From contig DATBIO010000289.1 of NCBI GenBank assembly GCA_036556965.1, forward strand, positions 1 through 64,000: a stretch of DNA of 64,000 nucleotides. The letters run 5' to 3'. The stretch is from DATBIO01 sp036556965 (GTDB lineage: Bacteria > Acidobacteriota > Vicinamibacteria > Fen-336). A program made the translations under genes and the position numbers. The notes beneath the pieces are model-generated. The model did not search any database and was not told where the DNA came from. It was given only the letters and a program-made list of their open reading frames with translations. How positions within the stretch are numbered: position 1 is the first letter of the stretch; every line of letters begins with the position of its first letter. This document shows positions 25,422 through 33,895 of this stretch, piece by piece.

Positions 25422-27548
25422 ATGTCCGGCGCGCGCGCGGCCCTGCTCGCCCTGCTCCTCTACCTGGCCCTGGCCGTGGCCGCGACCTGGCCGCTGGGGG
25501 CGCGCGCCGCGGACCACGTCTACGGTCTCGGCACGCCGCCCTTGAACGTCTGGGCCATGGCCTGGGTGCGCCACCAGCTCCCGCGCGATCCCCTCCACCT
25601 CTTCGACGCCAACGCCTTCCACCCCTATCGCCACAGCCTGGCCTTCTCCGAGCACCTCCTGGTCCCCACCCTCCTGGGCCTGCCCGTGGCGTCCCTCACC
25701 GGGAACGACGTCCTTGCCCACAACGTCGTGGAGATCCTGAGCCTGGCCCTGGCCGGGCTGGGCGCGTTCCTCCTCGCGCGCGCCCTCACCGCCGATCCCC
25801 TGGCCTCGGTGGGGGCGGGCGTCCTCTACGCCTTCCACACCTGGAACATCAACGAGCTGATCCGGATCCAGATCGTCTCCAACCAGTGGTTCCCGTTCCT
25901 CCTCCACGCCCTGCTCCGGTACTTCCGCGCGCCGTCGTGGCCCCGCGCGGGCGCGGCCGCCGGGTTCGCCCTCCTGCAGGCGTGGAGCGGGATGTACTGG
26001 GCGCTGTACCTGCCGCTCCTCGTGGTACCCGCCGCCGCCTTCCTCCAGTGGCGGCACCGTCTGCCCCTCCGTGCCCTCCGCCCCCTCCTGGCCGCGCTCG
26101 CCGTCACGGCGGTGGCGGGGGCCTCGCTCCTCGTGCCCTACGTAGCCACGGCGCGCACGCTGGGCTTCGCGCGGCCGGCGCCGCCGCCCGTCGCCCTCGA
26201 CCGCTACCTCGACGTGCTCCCCGGCAACGCCCTGGCCGGCCTGCTCGGCATCGGGCGCCCCAACGAGAACGCCGCCCACTTCCTGGGGTTCGCCGGCATG
26301 GCGCTGGGCCTGTGCGCCCTGCTGGCGCCGCGCCGCCGCCTGCCCCCCGCCCTGGCCGCCGCGCGCCCGTTGCTCGCGATGCTCGTGCTGGGCGGCGTGC
26401 TGCTGAGCCTGGGCACGCGCGTGGTGATAGGCGGCCACGACCTCGCACCGGGGCCCTACGCCGCCCTGCGCGCGTGGGTGCCGGGCTTCCGCAACGTCCG
26501 CTACCCGGAGCGCTTCGCGCTCTTCGCGGTGCTGGGCCTGGCCCCCCTGGTGGCGGGCGCCCTCGTCCTCCTCCGGGCGTGGGTGGGGCGCGCGGGCGTG
26601 GCCGCGCTCACCGCCCTGTTGTTCCTGGAGCACCTGTCCACGCCCCTGCCCCTCGTCCCCCTGCCGGTGGGCGCGCTGGTGCCCGCGGTCTACCCCTGGC
26701 TGCGCTCCGCGGACGGCGTGCGGGTGGTGGCGCAGGTCCCGGGCGCGAACTACCGGATGGAGCGGGCGGAGGCCATCCCCATGTACCTCTCCACGCACCA
26801 CTGGAAGCGGACGGTGCAGGGCTTCACCGGCTACAGCCCGCCCGCGACGCACTACGCCCGCTGGCAGATCCTCCAGTACCCGGCGCCGCATGCCCTGCGC
26901 TTCCTCGACCGCTTCGGCGTGGACGCCGTCGTGGTCGCGCCCGGCGCGCCGCTTCCCCCCCTCGAGGGCTCGCCGTGGGAGATCGCGCGACGCTTCGAGG
27001 ACGGCTACGCCGTGCTGCGCCACCAGGGGCCGCGCGCCGCTCCCTTCGCGCCGCCCGCCGACGGGCATCCCGGGCTGAGCGAGGTGGCGCGGGCGGGCTG
27101 GCGCGTGCGCGCGTCCCGGCCGGGAGCCGCCCGCGCCCTCGACGGCGATCCGGGGACGGAGTGGAGCACGGTGCGGTCGACGCGCGAGGACAACTACTTC
27201 CGCGTGGTCCTGCCCGCCCCCGTGCGCCTGGCCCGGGTCAGCGTCGCCGTCCACCCGCCGTTCCAGTGGCCGACGGGCTTGACCCTGAGCGGCCTCACCG
27301 CGGAGGGGACGTGGACGCCGCTGCCCTACGACCGCGAGGCGGCCTACGACGGCCTGTGCGCCTGGCTGCTGCACCGCCCGCGCGCGGCCCGCCTCGACAT
27401 CGACCTCGCGCCCACGCTGGTCCGCGGCCTGCGCCTCGACACCCGTGGCGACGACTTCGAGCTGCCGTGGACCATGGCCGAGCTGCGGCTCTACGAGCCC
27501 GCCGCCGGCTACTCCGCGGCGGGGATGGCGGCCACCGCCGAGCGCTGA
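25422..27548 (+). CDS. Multi-pass membrane protein with C-terminal discoidin-like domain
   Basis: The 708-residue product has a first helix at residues 4-25 and about twelve helices over 450 residues, with conserved-looking loops FHPYRHSLAFSEHLL and RNVRYPERFALFA. This layout resembles GT-C-fold glycosyltransferases and YfhO-like proteins. Residues about 560-690 form a beta-rich extracytoplasmic domain (ALDGDPGTEWST, then YFRVVLPAPVRLARVSV) like F5/8-type carbohydrate-binding modules. Together they suggest a polysaccharide or lipid glycosylation role, but donor and acceptor are unknown. Its 3' end overlaps the convergent ParB-like gene by 40 bases. Confidence 0.75.
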   Translation: MSGARAALLALLLYLALAVAATWPLGARAADHVYGLGTPPLNVWAMAWVRHQLPRDPLHLFDANAFHPYRHSLAFSEHLLVPTLLGLPVASLTGNDVLAHNVVEILSLALAGLGAFLLARALTADPLASVGAGVLYAFHTWNINELIRIQIVSNQWFPFLLHALLRYFRAPSWPRAGAAAGFALLQAWSGMYWALYLPLLVVPAAAFLQWRHRLPLRALRPLLAALAVTAVAGASLLVPYVATARTLGFARPAPPPVALDRYLDVLPGNALAGLLGIGRPNENAAHFLGFAGMALGLCALLAPRRRLPPALAAARPLLAMLVLGGVLLSLGTRVVIGGHDLAPGPYAALRAWVPGFRNVRYPERFALFAVLGLAPLVAGALVLLRAWVGRAGVAALTALLFLEHLSTPLPLVPLPVGALVPAVYPWLRSADGVRVVAQVPGANYRMERAEAIPMYLSTHHWKRTVQGFTGYSPPATHYARWQILQYPAPHALRFLDRFGVDAVVVAPGAPLPPLEGSPWEIARRFEDGYAVLRHQGPRAAPFAPPADGHPGLSEVARAGWRVRASRPGAARALDGDPGTEWSTVRSTREDNYFRVVLPAPVRLARVSVAVHPPFQWPTGLTLSGLTAEGTWTPLPYDREAAYDGLCAWLLHRPRAARLDIDLAPTLVRGLRLDTRGDDFELPWTMAELRLYEPAAGYSAAGMAATAER

Positions 27549-28402
27549 ACGTCGTCGTAGCGCACGGCGGACACGTCGAAGGACTCGATGTTGGCGCGCA
27601 GGCGATCCAGGGCCTGGTGGAAGGGGGGGAGGGTCTTGCGCTGGCGGGTCAGGGGCGTGGTGCGCGCGAGCACGTAGTTCTTCACGAAGGGGTGGCGGAT
27701 GCCGCGCTTCTTGAGGCGGGCCACCACGTCGGCCAGCGCCTCGTCCGCCGCCTTCACCTTGCCCGCGCGCTCCTCGCGCTCGGGCAGGGTGTCCCGGAAG
27801 CGGCCCTTGAGGAACGCGTCCACGCGCTTGAGCAGGGGGGCGAAGGCGCCGCCCGCGAAGCGCCGGTTCTCCTCGTAGATGACGCCGAGGGTGATGTAGT
27901 GGGGGGCCTCGAACTGGAAGGCGTAGTCCTCCTCGCTGCCCTTCGGCTCCTGCTCGGCCAGGGCGCGGTACATGCGGATGACCTCCAGCGACTTCTCCTT
28001 GAGGTTGTGCGCCTTCTCCGTGTTGAGGGCGAGGATCTGGAAGGCCACTTCCGTCTCGGGGATGACGATGGCCGGCACCCACTCCGCCTTGAGCCGCTGC
28101 AGCGCCCTCAGGCGGTGGTGCCCGTTCGGCGTCCAGTAGGTGCGGGGGGCGGGGGAGACGGCCACGATGGGGTCCACGAACCGGTCCAGGCGCTTCACCA
28201 CGTCCTGCAGGCGCTTGGCGTGCGTAGGGGAGAGGTCGCGCTGGTAGGGCGTCGGCGCCACCTGCTCGATGGGGAGCAGGGCGAAGACCTGCCAGTGGCC
28301 GCCCACCGGCTCGCGGTAGACGGCCAGGGCCTGCCCGCCGTCGCGTGCCACCTGCTGCGCGAGGGCGGCGGCGGCCGGAGAGGGCGTGCCCGGAGTCGGC
28401 AT
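27509..28402 (-). CDS. Stand-alone ParB/Srx-like nuclease-fold protein
   Basis: The 297-residue product (ATG 28402) has a ParB N-terminal-like domain at about 35-120: LLPIEQVAPTPYQRDLS, then VDPIVAV and NGHHRLRALQRL, the place of the GERR-type CTP-binding motif of ParB. The remaining helical region does not show a clear helix-turn-helix. No parA or parS-like sequence is nearby, so a chromosome-segregation role is unlikely; it may be a regulator or a nucleotide-binding enzyme of the ParB/sulfiredoxin fold. A longer start at GTG 28462 would run across the divergent promoter at 28423 and is rejected. Confidence 0.72.
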   Translation of the reverse strand: MPTPGTPSPAAAALAQQVARDGGQALAVYREPVGGHWQVFALLPIEQVAPTPYQRDLSPTHAKRLQDVVKRLDRFVDPIVAVSPAPRTYWTPNGHHRLRALQRLKAEWVPAIVIPETEVAFQILALNTEKAHNLKEKSLEVIRMYRALAEQEPKGSEEDYAFQFEAPHYITLGVIYEENRRFAGGAFAPLLKRVDAFLKGRFRDTLPEREERAGKVKAADEALADVVARLKKRGIRHPFVKNYVLARTTPLTRQRKTLPPFHQALDRLRANIESFDVSAVRYDDVQRSAVAAIPAAE

Positions 28403-28422
28403 GCGCGAGGCTACCACGCGCG

Positions 28423-28450
28423 TTGACCCTTCCCCGAGTGCCGTTGTAGT
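28423..28450 (+). promoter_or_regulatory. Promoter of the coiled-coil gene
   Basis: TTGACC (28423-28428) and TGTAGT (28445-28450) are 16 bases apart; TAGTCT two bases further on gives an 18-base spacer. Start codon 28484 follows a GAGGAG-type ribosome site. Confidence 0.5.
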
Positions 28451-28483
28451 CTGCGCGCTCACCGAAGGAACGAGGAGACGAGT

Positions 28484-28903
28484 ATGGCCGACCGAGACGA
28501 AGGAGAAGCTGGAGAACGCGCCAAGGTCCGGGCCCAGCAGCGCGCGGAAGAGCGCAAGGCGCAGATCGAGACCAAGCTCGCCGCCGACCTGAAGAAGGCG
28601 GAAGACGACATGGCCAAGACCAAGGTCGAGGGCGAGAAGAAGATCGCCGAGCTCGAGGCCCGCCTCCAGGCCGACATCAAGAAGCTCACCGAGGACATGG
28701 AGAAGGTCAAGAGCCAGGCGGGAGACAAGAAGACCGCCATCGAGAAGAAGCTCGACGAGGACACCAAGAAGGCCACGGCCACCATCGAGCGGCTGAAGCA
28801 GCAGGCCAAGGAACGCATCGAACAGGTGGTGGCCGCCGCGGCCGGCGGTGGCGGCGCGGCGCCGGCGGCGAAGGAAGGGGCGGGGAAGGCGGCCTCGGCC
28901 TGA
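28484..28903 (+). CDS. Lysine/glutamate-rich coiled-coil protein
   Basis: The 139-residue product is almost wholly charged alpha helix. Heptad-like repeats (AQIETKLAADLKKAEDD, KKIAELEARLQADIKKL, KTAIEKKLDEDTKKA) run from residue 15 to 115, followed by an Ala/Gly-rich tail. There is no signal peptide or enzymatic motif. The composition recalls structural or nucleoid-associated coiled coils, but no family is recognised. Its TGA overlaps the proposed CTG start of the PIG-L gene. Confidence 0.75.
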   Translation: MADRDEGEAGERAKVRAQQRAEERKAQIETKLAADLKKAEDDMAKTKVEGEKKIAELEARLQADIKKLTEDMEKVKSQAGDKKTAIEKKLDEDTKKATATIERLKQQAKERIEQVVAAAAGGGGAAPAAKEGAGKAASA

Positions 28904-31530
28904 AACGGGCCGCGCTCGGCGCGGTCGTGGCCGGGCTGATCTGGCCTGGCGCGGCGCCGGCGCAGCTCGAGCCGACGCACCTCGACCGCGGGGCGGTGGG
29001 CCTGGGTCTGGCCCTGCGCCGGCTCGGCACCACCGCCCGTGTCCTCTACGTCACCGCGCACCCCGACGACGAGCACAACGGGGTGCTCGTGCGCCTCGCG
29101 CGCGGGCGCGGCCTGCGCACCGCCCTCTTCACCCTCACGCGCGGCGAGGGGGGCCAGAACGAGGTCGGGCCCGAGCTCTTCGACGCGCTGGGCGTGCTGC
29201 GCACGGAGGAGCTGCTGGCCGTCCACCGCCACGACGGGGTGGAGCAGCTCTTCGGGAACGCCTACGAGTTCGGCTACTCGTACAGCGTGGAGGAGAGCTT
29301 CGCGCGCTGGGGCAAGGAGGAGACCCTCGGCGACGTGGTGGGCGCGGTGCGCGCCTTCCGCCCCGACGTCATCCTGACCCTGGGCCTGGACGCGCAGGCG
29401 GGCGGGCTGCACCACCAGGCCGCGGCGCGCCTCGCCGTCCTGGCCTTCCGCGCCGCCGCCGACCCCGCGCGCTTCCCGGAGCAGATCCGCGACGGCCTCC
29501 GTCCCTGGCAGGCGCGCAAGGTGTACCAGGGCGGCGTGGGCGGCTCGTCCTTCACGGGAGCGGGGGCGGCGGTGGCGGAGCCGACCGGCGACTACGATCC
29601 CCTGCTCGGCATGTCCCCCCAGGAGCTGGGCAGTCGCGCCCGCACCGCGCACCGCTCGCAGCGCGTGCGGCATCTCTTCGTGCGGCCGGGCCCTGCGTCC
29701 GGCACCTACTCCCTGGTGGACAGCGAGCCCGTGGTGCGCTGGCCGGAGGCGGACATCCTTCAAGGCATCGACGCCTCGCTGGCCGGGCTCGCCCGCTTCG
29801 CGGGCGCGGAGGCGCCCTCGTCGGTCGAGCTGGGGGAGCCCCTGCGCGGGCTCCAGGGGGAGGCGGACGCGGCGCGCGCGTCCTTCGATGCGCAGGCGCC
29901 CGGGAAGTCGGCGGGGCCGGTGGCCGCCTACCTCGCGCGCGTCCGCCAGGCCCGGGCCGACCTGCGCGCCCGCGGCGCCCCCGCGGACATCCTCGAGCGC
30001 CTGGACGACGAGGAGGGCGACGCCATGGCCGCCTTGGCCCTCGCCCACGGTTTCGACGGCGAGGCGGTGACCGAGGACCCGCTCGTGGTCCCCGGCCAGC
30101 GCGTGGTGGTCGGTACGCGCCTGTGGAACCAGGGCACGGCGCCGCTGGCCGTGGAGGAGTGGCGCCTGGAGGCGGCGTCCGGCTGGGCGGTGGAGAGGCT
30201 CGAAGGAGCGGAGGCGCCGCTGGCCCCGGGACAGACGGCGAGCGCGCGGTTCGCCCTCACCGTGGCTCCCCAGGCGCGGCCCACGCAGCCCTACTGGCAC
30301 AAGGACCCCGCTCGTGACCGCAACGTCCTCGACGTCCCCGCCTGCCGGAGCCTGCCCTTCTGCCCGCCCGTGGCGCGCATGGTCGTTTCCTTCCGGTCGG
30401 GGGAGACCTCCGCCCTCCTGTCGCGGCCCGTGCTCTGGCGCGGGCAGGGCGCGGCCGGAGGCGAGGCCCAGGCGGAGCTCAACGTGGTGCCCGCGCTCGA
30501 CGTGCGGATGACCCCCGCCGTGCTGGTTGCCGCGGGAAGAGCGCCGCTCACTCTCACCGTCACCGTGGTGAACAACCGCCCGGGCCCGGCGGCGGCCCGG
30601 GTGCGCGTCGTGTCCCCCGCCGGCTGGCGCGCGGAGCCCCCCGACGCGCCGCTCTCCTTCCGGCGCGAGGGCGAGACGCTGGCCACGCGCTTCTCCCTGA
30701 GGGGACCGGCGCGGCCGCCGCCGGGGGCCCTGGCCGTCGGCGCCCTGGCCGAGCTGGAGGGCCGCTCCCACGGCGAAGGCGCCCAGGTCGTGGCCTACCC
30801 CCACGTGCAGGAGCGCCGGTTGTACCGCCCGGCCTCGGCGCGCCTGCTCGTCCTCCCCGTGGCCGTGCGCCCACGCGTGTCGGCGGGGTACGTGATGGGC
30901 ACCGGCGACGACGTCCCCGCGGCGCTCGCCCAGCTCGGCGTGCCCGTGACCCTCCTGGACGCCGACGCCCTGGCCTTCGGCGACCTGCGCCGCTTCACCA
31001 CCATCGTGCTCGGCGTGCGCGCCTACGAGCGCGCGGACGTCCGTGCGAACCAGGGGCGGCTCATGGCCTACGTCGAGCGGGGGGGAAACCTCGTCGTCCA
31101 GTACAACCGCGTGGACTTCAACTTCGCCGGGCGGCCGCCCCTCCGCCTGCCCGACCCTCTCCCCGACAGCCCCTTCGCGCCGTACCCGGCCGCGGTCTCG
31201 GGACGCCGTGTCACCGACGAGACGGCCCCGGTGAAGTCCCTCCTGCCCGCGCACCCCTTGCTGACCACGCCCAACGTCCTGGACGGGGCGGACTGGGAGG
31301 GCTGGGTGCAGGAGCGGGGACTGCAGTTCCTGGACGCGCGCGACGCGCGCTACCGCAACCTGCTCTCGATGCGCGATCCCTTTCCCCTGAACGCCGACGA
31401 GCACGAGGGCGCGCTGGTGGAGGCCACCGTGGGGCGCGGAACCTGGACCTACGTCGGCTTCGGCCTCTTCCGCCAGCTCCCCGCCGGCGTGCCCGGCGCC
31501 TACCGGCTCCTGGCCAACCTCGTCCGCTGA
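28900..31530 (+). CDS. Secreted PIG-L-family deacetylase
   Basis: The product has about 876 residues. The N-terminal domain carries the LmbE/PIG-L motif AHPDDEHNG (zinc ligands His, Asp, Asp) and a later His in GGLHHQAAARL; the family hydrolyses N-acetyl groups of amino-sugar conjugates. A long C-terminal part contains immunoglobulin-like (LTLTVTVVNNRPGPAAARV) and GATase-like segments. The visible GTG at 28927 would cut the signal peptide, but CTG 28900, inside a CTGA overlap with the previous stop, gives LKRAALGAVVAGLIWPGAAPAQ-type signal sequence in full. I therefore place the start at the CTG; the annotation of the enzyme itself is firm. Confidence 0.85.
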   Translation: MKRAALGAVVAGLIWPGAAPAQLEPTHLDRGAVGLGLALRRLGTTARVLYVTAHPDDEHNGVLVRLARGRGLRTALFTLTRGEGGQNEVGPELFDALGVLRTEELLAVHRHDGVEQLFGNAYEFGYSYSVEESFARWGKEETLGDVVGAVRAFRPDVILTLGLDAQAGGLHHQAAARLAVLAFRAAADPARFPEQIRDGLRPWQARKVYQGGVGGSSFTGAGAAVAEPTGDYDPLLGMSPQELGSRARTAHRSQRVRHLFVRPGPASGTYSLVDSEPVVRWPEADILQGIDASLAGLARFAGAEAPSSVELGEPLRGLQGEADAARASFDAQAPGKSAGPVAAYLARVRQARADLRARGAPADILERLDDEEGDAMAALALAHGFDGEAVTEDPLVVPGQRVVVGTRLWNQGTAPLAVEEWRLEAASGWAVERLEGAEAPLAPGQTASARFALTVAPQARPTQPYWHKDPARDRNVLDVPACRSLPFCPPVARMVVSFRSGETSALLSRPVLWRGQGAAGGEAQAELNVVPALDVRMTPAVLVAAGRAPLTLTVTVVNNRPGPAAARVRVVSPAGWRAEPPDAPLSFRREGETLATRFSLRGPARPPPGALAVGALAELEGRSHGEGAQVVAYPHVQERRLYRPASARLLVLPVAVRPRVSAGYVMGTGDDVPAALAQLGVPVTLLDADALAFGDLRRFTTIVLGVRAYERADVRANQGRLMAYVERGGNLVVQYNRVDFNFAGRPPLRLPDPLPDSPFAPYPAAVSGRRVTDETAPVKSLLPAHPLLTTPNVLDGADWEGWVQERGLQFLDARDARYRNLLSMRDPFPLNADEHEGALVEATVGRGTWTYVGFGLFRQLPAGVPGAYRLLANLVR

Positions 31531-31546
31531 GGGACCGGGTCTCGAC

Positions 31547-32758
31547 CTAGCGCCGCAGGCGGCGGCTGCCCTTGCCGTCCCCGACCGCGGGCGGCGGTCC
31601 GCCCGGTCGCGGCAGCAGGCTGGCGCGGCGCAGGGCGTCCTCGCCGAAGCGCCTGGCCACCACGTCGCGCACGCGGTCGGCCGCGCCCGGCGCCGGGGGG
31701 AACAGGTCGAGCTGCGGCGCGCCGAAGTTCGAGGCGGACACTCCCAGCAGGCGCACGCGCCGCTCCCCGTGCGCGCGGGCGAAGAGGGCGGAGGCCGCGG
31801 AGAAGAGCACGTCACCGGCATCGGTCGGCTCGTCCAGGGTGAGGGCGCGGGTGATGGTGCGGAAGTCCTCGTCGCGGTACTTCAGGGTCACGGTGCGCCC
31901 GCGCACGCCGTGGCCGCGCAGGCGGCGCGCCACCCCGTCGCACAGCTCCAGCAGCGTCTGCCGCAGGCGCTCGCGGTCGGCGGTGTCGGTATCGAAGGTG
32001 TGCTCGTGGCCGATGCTCTTGGCGTCCGCGGAGTCGCCGAGCACGGGCCGTTCGTCGAGGCCCTGGGCCAGGGTGACGAGGTCGTGCCCGTGCGTGCCCA
32101 GCCGGCGCTCCAGGCGCGCAAGGTCCAGCGCGGCCAGGGCCCCGATGGTCGTCACTCCCAGCTTCATCAGGGTCTCTTCCGTCTTGGGCCCGACTCCCCA
32201 CAGCCGGCGGATGGGAAGGGGGGCCAGGAAGGCGGCCTCCGTGCCCGGCTCCACCACCACCAGCCCGTCGGGCTTGCGCATCTCGGACGCGATCTTCGCC
32301 ACCAGCTTCGAGGTGGCCAGGCCCACGGATGCGGTCAGGCCGCCCGTCTCGTCGCGCACGGCGTCCTTCAGGGCGCGGGCGATGGTCTCCCCGTCGCCCA
32401 GGGCCCGCCGGCTGTGGGTGACGTCGAGGAACGCCTCGTCGATGGACAGCGGCTCCACCTGGTCGGTGAAGCGACGGAGGATGGCCATCACCTGCGTGGA
32501 GACGGCCGCGTACTTCTCCATGTCCGGGCGCACGTAGACGCCCCGGGGGCAGCGGCGCCAGGCCTCCGAGATGGGCATGGCGCTGGCCACGCCGAACCGG
32601 CGCGCCTCGTAGGAGGCGGTGGCCACCACGCCGCGGCCCCTGCCCCCCCGCGGGTCGGCCCCCACGATGACCGGCTTGCCGCGCAGCTCCGGGCGGTCCC
32701 GCTGCTCGATGGCGGCGTAGAAGGCGTCCATGTCCACGTGGAGGACGGCGCGCGGCAT
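31547..32758 (-). CDS. dinB: DNA polymerase IV (Y family)
   Basis: The product of about 403 residues replicates past damaged bases with low fidelity. The metal site is visible in HVDMDAFYAAIE and SIDEAFLDV; the thumb helix-hairpin-helix is RLWGVGPKTEETL, and the little-finger domain follows (TVTLKYRDEDFRTITR). The C-terminus (LDLFPP...) carries a beta-clamp-binding-like QLDLF motif. ATG 32758 sits 7 bases after a TAGAAT box, so the mRNA could begin at the start codon; GTG 32764 is the alternative. It follows the BMC genes on the same strand. Confidence 0.95.
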   Translation of the reverse strand: MPRAVLHVDMDAFYAAIEQRDRPELRGKPVIVGADPRGGRGRGVVATASYEARRFGVASAMPISEAWRRCPRGVYVRPDMEKYAAVSTQVMAILRRFTDQVEPLSIDEAFLDVTHSRRALGDGETIARALKDAVRDETGGLTASVGLATSKLVAKIASEMRKPDGLVVVEPGTEAAFLAPLPIRRLWGVGPKTEETLMKLGVTTIGALAALDLARLERRLGTHGHDLVTLAQGLDERPVLGDSADAKSIGHEHTFDTDTADRERLRQTLLELCDGVARRLRGHGVRGRTVTLKYRDEDFRTITRALTLDEPTDAGDVLFSAASALFARAHGERRVRLLGVSASNFGAPQLDLFPPAPGAADRVRDVVARRFGEDALRRASLLPRPGGPPPAVGDGKGSRRLRR

Positions 32759-32765
32759 GGGCACG

Positions 32766-32771
32766 ATTCTA
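32766..32771 (-). promoter_or_regulatory. TAGAAT -10 box, leaderless dinB transcript
   Basis: TAGAAT on the minus strand ends 7 bases before ATG 32758, the spacing expected if transcription starts at the A of the start codon. Confidence 0.5.
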
Positions 32772-32788
32772 GGGAGGCGGCCGGGCGT

Positions 32789-33067
32789 CTAGTGTCCGAA
32801 CGTCCGGCAGGCGTGGCTCTGCACGCACGGCTTGTCCGGCTCCATGAGGCAGCGCTCGCCTCCGCTCCCGGGACCCAGCACCTGGAGGGCGGGGTGGGTG
32901 TGGAGGTGAAGGACCGGGGTCCCCGCGGGGGCCGACCGCTGCTGCAGGCCCGCCACCGCCGCCTCCAGGGCGGCCACGCGCGTCTCCAGGTCGCCGGGGG
33001 CGCGCGGCGTCCCCGCCACCTGGGAGAGGACCTCGTCGCGCAGCTTCTGGATCCGGCTCTCGTCCAC
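32789..33067 (-). CDS. BMC-associated small Cys/His-rich protein
   Basis: The 92-residue product (GTG 33067) is the last gene of the BMC run, 9 bases after the third pentamer gene. Residues 1-17 (MDESRIQKLRDEVLSQV) look like an amphipathic encapsulation helix, followed by a Pro/Gly linker, a short coiled coil (LETRVAALEAAVAGLQQR), HLHTHP, and a C-terminal C-x7-C-x3-H-x-C-x4-H cluster that could bind a metal or Fe-S cofactor. I do not recognise a named family. Position and helix suggest it is a lumen protein of the microcompartment, but function is unknown. Confidence 0.72.
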   Translation of the reverse strand: MDESRIQKLRDEVLSQVAGTPRAPGDLETRVAALEAAVAGLQQRSAPAGTPVLHLHTHPALQVLGPGSGGERCLMEPDKPCVQSHACRTFGH

Positions 33068-33076
33068 GTCCCGATC

Positions 33077-33346
33077 CTACGCCCGCTCCACGGCGTCCAC
33101 CACGCCCAGGACGGCGGCGTCCACCGCGGCCAGGCCGCGGTTCAGCACCTGCATGGCCGACTTGCCGTCCATGGTGAGGAGGACGCGGTCGCCGAGGCCG
33201 GCGTCCACGCCGTCCACCGCCACCACCACGCCGCCGCGCTCGTTGCCGTCCAGGTCGAGGGGCTGGACGAGCAGGAGCTTGGCCCCCTCGAGCTTCGCGT
33301 TCTTCTGCGTGGCCACCACGTTGCCCACCACCCTGCCGATCAGCAT
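33077..33346 (-). CDS. BMC pentameric vertex protein (EutN/CcmL family), copy 3
   Basis: The 89-residue protein begins MLIGRVVGNVVATQKN, the beta-barrel opening strand of EutN/CcmL proteins, and has DAGLGDRVLLTMDGKSAM and AVLGVVDAVE. Such proteins form pentamers that close the vertices of the icosahedral shell. It follows copy 2 after 3 bases and precedes the Cys/His-rich gene. Confidence 0.93.
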   Translation of the reverse strand: MLIGRVVGNVVATQKNAKLEGAKLLLVQPLDLDGNERGGVVVAVDGVDAGLGDRVLLTMDGKSAMQVLNRGLAAVDAAVLGVVDAVERA

Positions 33347-33349
33347 CCG

Positions 33350-33616
33350 CTACCCGCGGTGCCAGTGGTCCACGATGGCCACGATGGCGGCATCCGTGGG
33401 CACCTCCCTGGGCAGGAAGGGCAGGGCGGCCTCGCGGCCGCGCACGTAGAAGACGTCTTCCCCCGCTCCCGCCCCCACGGAGTCCACCGCCACCAGCGGC
33501 CTTCCCGACGGGGACCGGTCGGTGTTGAGGGGCTGGATCACGAGCAGGGTCGTGTCCGCGAGGCCCGGGTCCTTGCGCGTGCAGACCACGGTGCCGGCGA
33601 CGCGCGCCAGCAGCAT
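33350..33616 (-). CDS. BMC pentameric vertex protein (EutN/CcmL family), copy 2
   Basis: The 88-residue protein keeps the vertex-protein fold (MLLARVAGTVVCTRKD, LVAVDSVGAGAGEDVFYVRG) but is the most divergent of the three copies, with a C-terminal IVDHWHRG instead of a charged helix. The start overlaps the previous stop (TGATG). Three different pentamer paralogues are typical of Planctomycetes/Verrucomicrobia-type BMC loci. Confidence 0.92.
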   Translation of the reverse strand: MLLARVAGTVVCTRKDPGLADTTLLVIQPLNTDRSPSGRPLVAVDSVGAGAGEDVFYVRGREAALPFLPREVPTDAAIVAIVDHWHRG

Positions 33617-33882
33617 CAGGCCATCTCGACGGTGTCGATGACGCCCACGATGGCCGCGTCCACCGGGCAGTCCTTCTGCCCGACGGCCATGCGCGCGGAG
33701 GACCCGCTGACGATCAGCACCCGGTCGCCGAAGCCGGCGTCCACCGTGTCCACCGCCACCACGTAGGCGGGCTCGTCCTTGCCGGACGGGTCGGTGGTGC
33801 GCGCCACCAGGAGCTTCGCTCCCACCAGCTTGTCGTCCTTGCGGGTGGCGACAACCGTGCCGACCACCCGAGCCAGGAGCAT
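33616..33882 (-). CDS. BMC pentameric vertex protein (EutN/CcmL family), copy 1
   Basis: The 88-residue protein shows the most canonical pattern: MLLARVVGTVVATRKDDKL, DAGFGDRVLIVSGSSARMA and AAIVGVIDTVE. It lies 13 bases after the hexamer gene and overlaps copy 2 by one base. It should cap shell vertices. Confidence 0.94.
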   Translation of the reverse strand: MLLARVVGTVVATRKDDKLVGAKLLVARTTDPSGKDEPAYVVAVDTVDAGFGDRVLIVSGSSARMAVGQKDCPVDAAIVGVIDTVEMA

Positions 33883-33895
33883 GACGGCCGAGCGC

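Noticed and set aside
28403..28462. Longer start (GTG 28462) for the ParB-like protein
   Set aside because: It would cross the promoter of the divergent coiled-coil gene, and the extra residues do not look like the family.
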